DNA from: Nocardia aurea
GTDB lineage: Bacteria > Actinomycetota > Actinomycetes > Mycobacteriales > Mycobacteriaceae
Direction: 5' to 3'
DNA: 36,896 nucleotides
Assembly: GCF_003123685.1 (NCBI RefSeq)
Contig: NZ_QCYJ01000100.1
Location: 1-36,896 of the forward strand
Shown: positions 23,138 through 31,207 of the stretch, piece by piece
Numbering within the stretch: the stretch's first letter is position 1
Layout of the letters: every line of letters begins with the position of its first letter
Notes under the pieces: model-generated
Told to the model about the DNA's origin: nothing
The model's database searches: none
What the model saw: the letters and a program-made list of their open reading frames with translations, nothing else
Position numbers and translations under genes: made by a program

Positions 23138-24637
23138 ATGAGATCTGAGCAGCTCGGGCACACCAGCTCGCTATTCGAGACCAGTCACCAGTTGTCCGCC
23201 GAGATGTGGACCGGCCTCGGCGGACAGTCCAACATCGTAGACCGAATTGCCTTTGTGGGTGAGGGTGAGCTCTCCTCTCCCTTTTCCGTCGCGGGCCTTG
23301 CCGCGGCCTCGTTCGCAGTGTGCGGGGCAGCCGTAGCCGAGCTGTGCTCGGCGGCGGAGCTTCCAACACCGCTGACCCGCGTCGACCGTCGCCAGGCCGC
23401 GGTCTGGTTCGACTTTCCCCTCGCGCCGAGCCGACCGCTCGGTGCTTCCGGGCAGCACGGGATCCACTCCAAGTGGATGGCCGAGTTCCCGACTGCGGAC
23501 AATCGCTGGCTCAGGGTGCAGGCCACGTACCCGACCTTGAGGGCGCGGATGGTGACCGCCCTGGGCTGCGCCGACGATATCGACGCAATCGCTCGGGCGG
23601 TGGCCGGTCTGCCCGGTGAGATCGCCGAAGAGCGCTTGATCGCCGCGGGTGCGGCAGCCGCCCTGGCCCGTTCCCAGTCGGAGTGGCTCCAGCACCCCGC
23701 TGGCCGTGCGGTCGCGACCGAGCCCCTCGCCGCGGTCGTCACCACGGAGCAGGCACCAGATCGCTGGCAGCCCACTGCAGAACGTCCACTACTCGGGATT
23801 CGCGTTCTCGACCTCACCCGTGTCGTCGCCGGACCGATGGCCACCCGTTTCCTGGCAGCACTCGGTGCCGAGGTCCTGCGCATCGATCACCCCGACGGCG
23901 ATGAGTTCCTGGTTTGGGGAGTGAACGACCTTGGCCTCGGCAAGCGATGGGCCACTTTGGATTACAAAACAGATCACGGTACTCGCGTACTGCGCAAGCT
24001 CATCGCGTCGGCCGACGTACTGATTACGAGCCACCGCGCCGACGCGCTCGAGCGCATCGGCCTTGGTGCTGAGGAACGAGCCACCCTACGACCGGGTCTC
24101 GTCGATGTCGCCATGAACGCCTACGGCTGGGTCGGGCCGTGGCGGAACCGACGCGGTTTCGACACTTTGGTGCAGTACGCCACCGGGATCGCACACAGCG
24201 TCTCTCAATGGGCCAACGAAGATCCGGTGGCACGACTGCCACTCAACGCACTCGGGCACCTCGTCGACGCCAGTCGCCCACGCCACCTTCCCGTCGAGGC
24301 ACTCGACTTCAGCACGGGTTATCAGGTTGCCGCAGCGGCCATCCTGGGTCTCGCCCGCCGGGTTCGCGAAGGTAGTGGTTCTATCACCCGGCTCTCGCTG
24401 GCGCGGACTGCCCACATGCTGGCCGGTACAGCAACACCGGACGGGCCCATTTTCGCCCTCCCATGGGCCAGCGAGCGGCTCCATCCCGGGGTTTTCGACA
24501 TGAACGGGAGAGCCGTGCGCCGGCTCACCCCACCGATCAGCATGGAAGGAATTCCACTTCGGTGGGACCGTCCCGCCGAGAGGCCGGGATCGTCTGCTCC
24601 GTGCTGGTCGACGGACCGAACCGGAGACCAGTCATGA
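23138..24637 (+). CDS. Class III CoA-transferase, long two-part form
   Basis: 499 residues. The N-terminal part (about 1-215) is a partial CaiB-like domain (WTGLGGQSN, LQHPAGRAV at its end). From about residue 222, LLGIRVLDLTRVVAGPMATR starts the canonical CaiB/BaiF fold, with GAEVLRIDHP, LGKRWATLDY and RRGFDTLVQYATG, whose Asp (about residue 342) aligns with the catalytic Asp of formyl-CoA transferase. The family transfers CoA between carboxylic acids. The ATG at 23138 is preferred to GTG at 23129 because GGAAGG precedes it at a normal distance. It overlaps the next gene by ATGA. This long form is common in actinobacteria and proteobacteria as a stand-alone gene; here it is one of three in a row. 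Confidence 0.88.
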   Translation: MRSEQLGHTSSLFETSHQLSAEMWTGLGGQSNIVDRIAFVGEGELSSPFSVAGLAAASFAVCGAAVAELCSAAELPTPLTRVDRRQAAVWFDFPLAPSRPLGASGQHGIHSKWMAEFPTADNRWLRVQATYPTLRARMVTALGCADDIDAIARAVAGLPGEIAEERLIAAGAAAALARSQSEWLQHPAGRAVATEPLAAVVTTEQAPDRWQPTAERPLLGIRVLDLTRVVAGPMATRFLAALGAEVLRIDHPDGDEFLVWGVNDLGLGKRWATLDYKTDHGTRVLRKLIASADVLITSHRADALERIGLGAEERATLRPGLVDVAMNAYGWVGPWRNRRGFDTLVQYATGIAHSVSQWANEDPVARLPLNALGHLVDASRPRHLPVEALDFSTGYQVAAAAILGLARRVREGSGSITRLSLARTAHMLAGTATPDGPIFALPWASERLHPGVFDMNGRAVRRLTPPISMEGIPLRWDRPAERPGSSAPCWSTDRTGDQS

Positions 24638-25614
24638 CCAACCCCACAATCACCGCGCCCCTTGCCGACCTGACAGTCATCGAGTACGGCAACGACCTGG
24701 CCGCCGCCTACTGCGGCAAGCACTTCGCCGATCTTGGCGCCACCGTCCTGGTCGCCCACGAAGGCCACCTCGACCAGGAACGCCTGGCTTTGCGCACGTA
24801 CCTCGACGAGAGCAAGCACCCGCTGTGCGAACTGCCGGGCCGAATTGACGTCGCTATCGTCCCGAAGGACGCCGACCATGACCTCGCGACGGTCACCGTA
24901 CACATCAGCGACTTCGGGGAGATCGGTCCTCAGACGGGCTGGCGCGGCGGAGATCTTATCGCCCAGGCGTCGAGTGGTCTGTTGAGCCTGATCGGCGATC
25001 CGACACGGTTTCCTCTCGCGCTCAGCGGCCACTCGATCGACTACACCACAGGATGGATGGCATTCACCGGGGCGCAGATAGCGCTGACCGCGATCGAGCT
25101 CGGCAACGGTGCGGAGTGCAACGACGTCCGGATCAGCCGACTAGAAGCCGGCGCCTACGTCGAGTGGAAGGGGCGCGTCTACGCGCAGGCGGGCAACGAA
25201 CTGGCTCGAGGCGAGCGTTCCGGACCGCTCGTCATTCGATGCGCCGATGGCTACTTCGGGTTCTACTACCGGGCAGCCGACTGGGATCAGGTCCTGTCGG
25301 TACTCGATGACGAGTGTCTCCGTGCGGCGCCTTTCGACACTCACGCCGGCCGCCTCGAGCACAACACCGCGCTGGTGAATCGCCTGGAAGTCGTCACCGC
25401 TGAACGTACGCAGGTCGAGCTGTACCAGGCGCTGCAAGGTGTCGGGGTGCCAGCCGGTCCGGTGATGACGGCCGAACAACTCGTGCGGTCCGAGCAGTAT
25501 GCGGCCCAGAAGTTCCTCCAACCGCTGCAGATCGGGGGCGTGACCGCTGTCCAACCAGCAGCACCGGTGATGTTCAACGGTCTGCGGCCCGTTAGTCAAG
25601 GGAGAGAACGATGA
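24634..25614 (+). CDS. Class III CoA-transferase, short form with catalytic Asp
   Basis: 326 residues against about 400 for the family. The start LADLTVIEYGNDLAAAYCGK and FADLGATVLVAHEG match the CaiB N-terminus. The usual N-R-G-K-x-S and following segments are deleted, being replaced by a brief YLDESKHPLCELPGRIDVAI. The Asp of WRGGDLIAQASSGL (about residue 107) aligns with the catalytic Asp. The remainder (GQVLxx-type C-terminal lobe, YQALQGVGVPAGPV) is normal. It overlaps genes on both sides by ATGA and so is co-translated with the next CoA-transferase, suggesting a two-subunit enzyme such as BbsEF (succinyl-CoA:benzylsuccinate CoA-transferase). Confidence 0.87.
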   Translation: MTNPTITAPLADLTVIEYGNDLAAAYCGKHFADLGATVLVAHEGHLDQERLALRTYLDESKHPLCELPGRIDVAIVPKDADHDLATVTVHISDFGEIGPQTGWRGGDLIAQASSGLLSLIGDPTRFPLALSGHSIDYTTGWMAFTGAQIALTAIELGNGAECNDVRISRLEAGAYVEWKGRVYAQAGNELARGERSGPLVIRCADGYFGFYYRAADWDQVLSVLDDECLRAAPFDTHAGRLEHNTALVNRLEVVTAERTQVELYQALQGVGVPAGPVMTAEQLVRSEQYAAQKFLQPLQIGGVTAVQPAAPVMFNGLRPVSQGRER

Positions 25615-26834
25615 TCAGAACGAGAGCATTGAGCGGCCTGCGGGTACTCGACCTCGGAATCATCACAGCCGGCGCGGCGACGTCGCAGGTGCTCGCGGAC
25701 TTCGGAGCAGACGTCATCAAGGTCGAGTCGACCACCTACGTTGACCCGTTCCGCAACTGGGCCCAGATAGCTGGTGGGAAAACGTCGGGCACAAGCGTGA
25801 GCCCCCCCTTCGCCTCGGCCAACCGCGGCAAGCGCAGCGTAGCTATCGACCTCAAAACAGAGGCTGGAAAACAAATCTTCCTCGATCTCGTCACCAAGAG
25901 CGACGTCGTGGTGGAGAACTTCCGCCGCGGCGTCCTCGAACGCCTCGGCATCGGCTTCGAGGCGCTGCAGACCGCAAATCCACGAATTGTTCTTCTCTCG
26001 CTGAGCTCACAGGGATCTGCCGGACCCGAAGCCAAGTACGCGTCCTTCGGGTCAACCCTCGAGGCGCTAGGTGGCGTCATGGCCATGACCGGCTACGGCG
26101 ATGGCACACCGCCGGTCTGGACCGGGAACAACGTGAATTACCCTGATCAGCTGGTTTCGGTATCCTCGCCGGGTCTCGTTCTGGCCGCGTTACGAGCCAG
26201 GAACGCAACCGGACGGGCCGTCCACGTCGATGCTCCTCAGCGGGAAGCAGTGACTGCCGGAGTGGGCGATACTCTCGTCGAGTACTCCATGACCGGCGCG
26301 GTTGCCGCGCCGAGAGGAAATCGCCACGACAGGTTCGCGCCCCAGGGCGTTTACCCTGCCAGCGGTGCTGACGATTGGATCGCGATCAGCGTCCAAGACG
26401 ACCTCCAGTGGAAATCACTATGTCTGGTGCTCGGTCTCCCTTCCGACAGTGACGGACTCGGCAACGTCGACGAGCGACATCGGCGACACGACGAGATCGA
26501 CGAAGACATCACTGCGGCGACGCGCGCCCATTCGGCTCAATACCTGGCCGAGGAACTACAGCACTATGGCGTTCCGGCCTCCGCAGTACTTCGGCCACGT
26601 GAAGTGCTCGACCACCCGCAACTCCGCGCCCTGGGGTTCCCGGTCGTCGTGCCGGACGACGAGATCGTGCAGCGCGGGTTTGTCGCCCGTCTGCATTCGA
26701 TGCCAGGTGTCGTCAGTCGGCGAGCACCTCGTCTCGGTGAGCACACGAGAGAGGTTCTCAGCGAGCTGCTGGGCCTGGACGACGAACGCCTCTCCGAGCT
26801 TCGCGCTGCAGCAGCAATCCACTACAGCGGCTAA
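25611..26834 (+). CDS. Class III CoA-transferase subunit lacking the catalytic Asp
   Basis: 407 residues, full length. LSGLRVLDLGIITAGAATSQ, DFGADVIKVES, NRGKRSVAIDLKTEAG and VVENFRRGVLERLG are textbook CaiB/BaiF motifs. At the active-site position the protein has FGSTLEALGG (about residues 146-155) where the two upstream paralogues have FDTLVQ and GDLIAQ, so the Asp is Gly. This suggests a structural or acyl-CoA-binding partner of one of its neighbours. It is the last gene of the operon; its stop is followed by more than 400 bp without a clear gene. Confidence 0.88.
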   Translation: MIRTRALSGLRVLDLGIITAGAATSQVLADFGADVIKVESTTYVDPFRNWAQIAGGKTSGTSVSPPFASANRGKRSVAIDLKTEAGKQIFLDLVTKSDVVVENFRRGVLERLGIGFEALQTANPRIVLLSLSSQGSAGPEAKYASFGSTLEALGGVMAMTGYGDGTPPVWTGNNVNYPDQLVSVSSPGLVLAALRARNATGRAVHVDAPQREAVTAGVGDTLVEYSMTGAVAAPRGNRHDRFAPQGVYPASGADDWIAISVQDDLQWKSLCLVLGLPSDSDGLGNVDERHRRHDEIDEDITAATRAHSAQYLAEELQHYGVPASAVLRPREVLDHPQLRALGFPVVVPDDEIVQRGFVARLHSMPGVVSRRAPRLGEHTREVLSELLGLDDERLSELRAAAAIHYSG

Positions 26835-27245
26835 CAGATCAGTTCAATAGGTTGACGTTTCGGTTTGCGCTGTGACGCAGAGTTTCCGACACCTTCCAGG
26901 TGATTGATCCGGTCGTGACCGGCGCGCTGTGGGCACGGTCGGATCCGTTGATCCCGGATAGTAGGCCTGACGCAGAATCTGCCACTATCTCTGGCCGAGT
27001 CATGTTGCGGCACAGCGTAGTTAATGACTCGCTTGGTGTTGGGATGGTCAGGTATTCGGAAATCTGTTTCCGCATCCGCGCAGATCGCAACGCCAACCGC
27101 CACTCAGCGACAGCCTGTGAGCTGCCGAAAGCCACAATCAACCCCTACGAGTGATTTTAGGAGCCCCGAGGGGAGATGTTCCCAAGTGCTGGTGATCGTA
27201 ACGTCCATCACAGCATTAGGGGACTCAGAAGTAAGGGCACACGCT
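26835..27245. other. Intergenic segment between CoA-transferase operon and second SDR
   Basis: No convincing gene. A minus frame (26839-27141) contains NMTRPEIVADSASGLLSG and ends NVNLLN, which might be a decayed mobile-element end; it shares gtgattgatcc with 11255-11265. The right part (about 27095-27230) is homologous to the upstream region of the first SDR (GGGAGATGTTC, then AAG, TCGTAA, TCACA, ATTA in the same order), so it is duplicated control DNA. Confidence 0.5.
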
Positions 27246-28124
27246 ATGGCTGGTGTGGAGGACGCGGTCGTCGTCGTTACCGGCGGAGGTGCAGGAGTCG
27301 GACGGACGCTGGCCCGCGAAGCGAGGCGACGAGAAGCTCGCGTCGTCATCGCCTCGGACAGCGACACACGTGAATCCGCCGATATGGTCGCAGCGGAAGG
27401 CGGTAGCGCCAGTTGGGCCGCCGCCGATGTGTCGGACGACAAGGCCATGGTGGAACTCGCAACTCACGTGCACGAGAACTTCGGAAACACCAAGTTTCTT
27501 ACCGACGGCGTGGATATAGGGGCCGAGCCTGACGCTGGACTGGACACAGCACTCGCTGCGCGCCTTTTCGAAGTCAATATGTGCGGTATCCGCACCGACA
27601 CCCGTGCATTCGCTGCCAACTCACGCGCTGCCACCAGCCGAGGTGAACCCGCCCACATTCTCAACGATGGCAGGGAGCATTCTCTCGGAGTTCCGCCGCA
27701 GGTGATGCCGATCGGCCCATACCTTGTCGGCAAGTACGCAACCCTGGGATTCACCGCTGTGGCACACCGCGACTTCGCCGGTGCGGGAATCAGTGTCACG
27801 ATGATGGCTCCGGGATCGGTTCGAATAGTGCTCGTTCAGTCGATGATCGTCACTCACGACCACATCCGTGCCAAAGTCGTTCCGTACGCACAAACCTGCG
27901 AATTCATCGATTCCCATGCCATCGATAGCATGCTGTGTGGCCTTTACATCGCGGCTCACAATCCGGCCTCGCGTGCATTCGCCATGGAGCACTCCCGCGG
28001 CGCTGCGGCAAAGGTCTTGAGGCTCCCCCTGACGTCCGAAACCGAATGCGCTCACGATGGGACCGGTGATGTGAGCCTGTGCCCCATCGACCGCTCACTG
28101 TTCGAAAATACCCCGACCAAGTGA
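27246..28124 (+). CDS. Degenerate paralogue of the first SDR
   Basis: 292 residues, aligned end to end with the 296-residue SDR at 15458-16348: TGGGAGVG, AGLDT...AARLF, RGEPA, EHSLGVPP, VMPI, KYATLGFT, RDFA, APG, PYAQT, NPASR.FAMEH, HDGTGD and CP are shared. Several conserved positions have been lost. VNNAG is TDGVD, and NVGS is NDGR, so the likely catalytic Ser is Arg; YTVSK is YLVGK (Tyr and Lys kept). The frame is still open, so it may be a pseudoenzyme or an early pseudogene. It is transcribed with the same orientation and its upstream control DNA is also duplicated. It lies alone between the catabolic operon and the AAA+ regulator. Confidence 0.82.
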   Translation: MAGVEDAVVVVTGGGAGVGRTLAREARRREARVVIASDSDTRESADMVAAEGGSASWAAADVSDDKAMVELATHVHENFGNTKFLTDGVDIGAEPDAGLDTALAARLFEVNMCGIRTDTRAFAANSRAATSRGEPAHILNDGREHSLGVPPQVMPIGPYLVGKYATLGFTAVAHRDFAGAGISVTMMAPGSVRIVLVQSMIVTHDHIRAKVVPYAQTCEFIDSHAIDSMLCGLYIAAHNPASRAFAMEHSRGAAAKVLRLPLTSETECAHDGTGDVSLCPIDRSLFENTPTK

Positions 28125-28514
28125 ATCTCGCGCCAAAGGAGAATGGCAGCCGCGTGATTCGACGGCGAGCCGCCCCGTCATGTCCGAATCGATACCATCA
28201 GGTCGATCCGACACGGTCTGAATCCTCCGACGGCAGCAGGCTTGCGTCGCCGAATCCTCGCCAGGCGCAGCCAACTCTGCCCCTAGCTGCAACTTCCCCA
28301 ACCGCGCCTCTTCGCTCTGTCCTAGCCGTCGACCCAACCGAGTATCCGGCGGCATATGCAGGAGGACAAAGTCGTCCAGCCGACCGTTTGCCCAAGGACG
28401 CCCGTGGGCCGGAAATTCACGGTTCGACCTGTCCCCCAAGGACAGATCAGGAAGTTGAGGCGAACGATCGCGGCTCGGCGATACCGGCCAGATGCCGTCT
28501 AGCGGTGCACTGTC
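28125..28514. other. Intergenic segment upstream of the AAA+/Fis regulator
   Basis: 390 bp with no supported gene. AAAGGAGA at 28135-28142 precedes an ATG whose frame closes after a few codons. Promoter elements for the downstream regulator should be here but none can be singled out. Confidence 0.4.
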
Positions 28515-29816
28515 GTGCCATTTCGCTCAATCGCGACGGGAAAGGTGAATGACATAGCACTTCCCATACCGAGTTCCTGGCCGAACAGCGAAGCTGACCG
28601 CAGAGAAGATCACGCTGCGGCAGCAGTGGTGGGCGATGATCTCTGCGGTCTGGACAGGACGCGACCCGACGGATTCGGCGTCCCTCGCACAGATCTCGAC
28701 AGCGACTCGGTCCTGGCTCAAGCATTCCTGCGCGCGAGCGGCTCACGCATCAGCGAGGTCATCGCTGTGAACGAACGTATGCTCATGACCACCAGTGGGG
28801 CTGCTTTCCATATCAAATCGATGGACAAGAGCTTGCTGTGGCAATGGGCGCGTGCCCATTGCCACACCGGGAGGACAACACTGCCGCTGTCGACCTCGGA
28901 GGCGGTTCGCGCCAGCTGCATACCAATCCAGGCTGGACCGCTGTCGGCGGGAGTATTGATCGAACTGGAACTGCCGCGGGCGGGCGAGCCATCAACCTCT
29001 GCGATAGGCGAAGTTGAATTCGCATCAGTACTTCCGGGGGCGTCCCCTACCACAGTCGAATTGCGGTCCCAGCTCGCCGAAGCGCATGAACTCGGTGCTC
29101 ATACGCTCTTGACCGGGGAACCGGGCGTAGGCAAGACCACCATCGCACGGCATCTGCTGGAGCTCGGCAGTGCTAGTACGATCCAAGTGCTGGACGCCGG
29201 CGATGCAGACGCATCGTGGTCAGCACGGCTCAGCGCCGCTGTCAAGCACCCTCGAGTGCTGCTCACCCATATCGATACGCTCGCGCCCCAAATGCTGGCG
29301 ACGACTCTGAATACTGTCGCTCGATTGGGCCTTCAACACCAGGTTGTCGCAACAGCGCAGGCACTGGATACGGCGCCTGCTGACAGCTTCCCATTCTCGA
29401 TCTGGGTCGACGTGCCGCCATTACGTCGACGACTCGAAGACCTGCCCGCGATCGCGAACGAGGTAATCGCAGGCCTTCGCCATAACGGAAAGGTAAAACG
29501 TCTTGCCCCCGGAGTACGTCGCCAGCTGTGGGGCTACTGTTGGCCCGGCAATATCGCCGAACTCGAGCAGGTGCTCCGCGCGGCTGTTCCGCGGGCACCA
29601 ACCGTATTAGTCGACGAGTCGTGCATTCGACTGCCCGCGAGCGAAGTCGCCGCCCCAGGTGTGCGGCACCGTAGTCTCGTAGCAGCTGCGGAACTCACAA
29701 GTGTGCTCGACGCTCTCGATCGCTGTCGAGGCAATAAGGTTGCCACTGCGGACATGCTCGGAATCTCACGGTCCACCCTCTACCGAAAAATGCGAAATCT
29801 CGGAATAGACGTATAG
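28515..29816 (+). CDS. AAA+/Fis-type transcriptional regulator without GAFTGA
   Basis: 433 residues. The N-terminal region (about 60-150) is a short sensory domain (AFLRASGSRISEVIAVNERM). An AAA+-like core follows: Walker A GEPGVGKTT near 202, a Walker-B-like LLTHIDTL, then PPLRRRLEDLPAI and YCWPGNIAELEQVL, the last two being signatures of NtrC-type activators. The GAFTGA loop that contacts sigma-54 is absent. A C-terminal Fis helix-turn-helix reads LDRCRGNKVATADMLGISRS followed by TLYRKMRNLGI. Proteins of this kind in actinobacteria act without sigma-54 and often control monooxygenase operons (for example MimR-type regulators). GTG at 28515 is a tentative start; GTG at 28545 is an alternative. 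It is a second candidate regulator for the island. Confidence 0.85.
   Translation: MPFRSIATGKVNDIALPIPSSWPNSEADRREDHAAAAVVGDDLCGLDRTRPDGFGVPRTDLDSDSVLAQAFLRASGSRISEVIAVNERMLMTTSGAAFHIKSMDKSLLWQWARAHCHTGRTTLPLSTSEAVRASCIPIQAGPLSAGVLIELELPRAGEPSTSAIGEVEFASVLPGASPTTVELRSQLAEAHELGAHTLLTGEPGVGKTTIARHLLELGSASTIQVLDAGDADASWSARLSAAVKHPRVLLTHIDTLAPQMLATTLNTVARLGLQHQVVATAQALDTAPADSFPFSIWVDVPPLRRRLEDLPAIANEVIAGLRHNGKVKRLAPGVRRQLWGYCWPGNIAELEQVLRAAVPRAPTVLVDESCIRLPASEVAAPGVRHRSLVAAAELTSVLDALDRCRGNKVATADMLGISRSTLYRKMRNLGIDV
28837..28866. repeat. Perfect 13-bp inverted repeat inside the regulator gene
   Basis: TGTGGCAATGGGC, a GCGT spacer, then GCCCATTGCCACA. It encodes LWQWARAHCH and is perfect over 26 bases. 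Whether it is an operator, an mRNA hairpin or chance is unknown. Confidence 0.75.
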
Positions 29817-30473
29817 CGTCGGCAATTTTCCGAGCTGGGCGGACCTGTTCTGGTTACAACAGCTGACCGTCCAGAAGTCGAACAGCGGCAATGGGATCTC
29901 TGCACAGGCCGATGTCGACTCGATCGACAGCGTCCGTCCCCCTAGCGACGAAGTTCGCTGCCCGACTGCAGGGCCTCCACCAGCCAGCAATGCGCGCAGC
30001 AGTGCACGCAACTGATCACCGAGCGAGTTCGACCGGCAGACTGGTTGTTACACCGCTCTCGAGTATGCACCGTACAGCGGCATGTTCATCGGGCACCACC
30101 GAACGAACCTCGCCCTGCAGCAAGGCGATGCAAGCAGCCGCGTGACGACGCGATCTGGAAATGCCATTGTGTAGGCCACCACGTGACGCCCACACGCGAT
30201 CGATGCGGACAAACAGTAACTCACCACCGCTAAAATCTGGAACTCTCCATCCTCAAATCCGACGACTCAAAGCACCGATCGACACCCCGTCAGAAGAGTC
30301 GCACGGGAAGCACCACTCACTTGCAGGGGTCAAGCATCGATGGCCCTCCCTCAAAGGCATCATCAAACTGCCCCAGCAGTGGGACGTGATACCCCCCTGT
30401 ATCTCCTAGCGTTAAGTACTGAGACACAGCACAAGCGGGACCATCCACACCATCGAGGCCTCAGGGATGTTCG
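29817..30473. other. Gene-poor segment
   Basis: 657 bp without a supported gene. Minus frames near 29950-30150 encode a patchy stretch (QGEVRSVVPDEHAAVRC, LGDQLRALLRALLAGG) broken by stops, which may be a decayed gene. The DNA is less GC-rich around 30180-30420. Confidence 0.4.
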
Positions 30474-30731
30474 GTGAACCTCACAGAGCAGCACGACCGA
30501 CAATGCACCAGCACGACGGAACCGGCATCTTCCTGCCCCCGAACGGATATCCATTTGCGGATCTGGCTGGGCGATGTGGTATTCGAATGTGCAGCAACCG
30601 CAGCGGCCACTCACAATTTGATCCGGGACTGGCACCATCGACGCTGGTACACAATCGAAATCTTACTCAATACCGAGCAGGACCTCAAAAAAGCGCGGCG
30701 CCTGCCCTGCGAAAGACTATTCCTTCCTTAA
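30474..30731 (+). CDS. Small hypothetical protein
   Basis: 85 residues from GTG at 30474, with AGGGA about six bases upstream. The C-terminal two thirds (TDIHLRIWLGDVVFECAATA, then HNLIRDWHHRRWYTIEILLN) have a convincing alternation of hydrophobic and charged residues, suggesting an alpha/beta protein. No family is recognised. It is close to ISL3 remnants, so it may be a fragment of something larger. Confidence 0.45.
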   Translation: MNLTEQHDRQCTSTTEPASSCPRTDIHLRIWLGDVVFECAATAAATHNLIRDWHHRRWYTIEILLNTEQDLKKARRLPCERLFLP

Positions 30732-30779
30732 AGAGACTGTAGATTTCTTCGGCTCTCGCTTCCGGTGGTCGGTTGCTAC

Positions 30780-31010
30780 GCTGTCAGCGACCTGGGTCGC
30801 GTCCGGCAGCGCGCTGCGCGAGGCCTCGGCGTAGGAAACCGATCGGCCACGAACGACGACCTCGACATCCGTGTGGTCGCATAGGTCATGCCTCGGAGAA
30901 TGTTGGATCTGCGGTCGGGCAGGACATCGATTCGCTCGTGGGTGAGGGCGTCGACAGGACGGTGCAATAGCGGTGGCGGCGCAGAAGAGCGCAATCGTCC
31001 GAATACTTGG
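30780..31010 (-). pseudogene. ISL3-family transposase fragment (start of DDE domain)
   Basis: Reading minus with frame changes gives SDDCALLRRHRYCTVL, then VDALTHERIDVLPDRRSN, then VEVVVRGRSVSYAEASRSAL and PDATQVADS. In intact ISL3 transposases this reads VDDFALRRGHRYGTVLVD..., IDVLPDR..., VVCRDRAGAYAEGA..., PDAVQVADRWHL. The first catalytic Asp region and the second Asp region are thus recognisable but in three frames. It is dead. Confidence 0.75.
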
Positions 31011-31207
31011 GAGAACCGTCGGTGCATTTGCGTATTTCACCTACTCAACCGCCTGGTCCTCAACGTGCGTTGGTGGTCGTTGTCGAAGCCGAGCTGGACT
31101 GATCCAGGCGTCGACTTTGCGTAGGCCAGGTCAAGCTCGGAGGCACCCCGTCGGTCATGTGCGAAACCTGGCGGCGCACGATTCGCGGCCCCGCGGGTGT
31201 GAGTTCG

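Noticed and set aside
22239..23369. 376-codon minus-strand frame over the hydratase
   Set aside because: Antisense of a clear crotonase gene; its composition is Arg-rich and featureless.
26839..27141. 100-codon minus-strand frame after the CoA-transferases
   Set aside because: Possibly decayed coding DNA but no start signal and no recognised family; kept only as a note in the intergenic entry.
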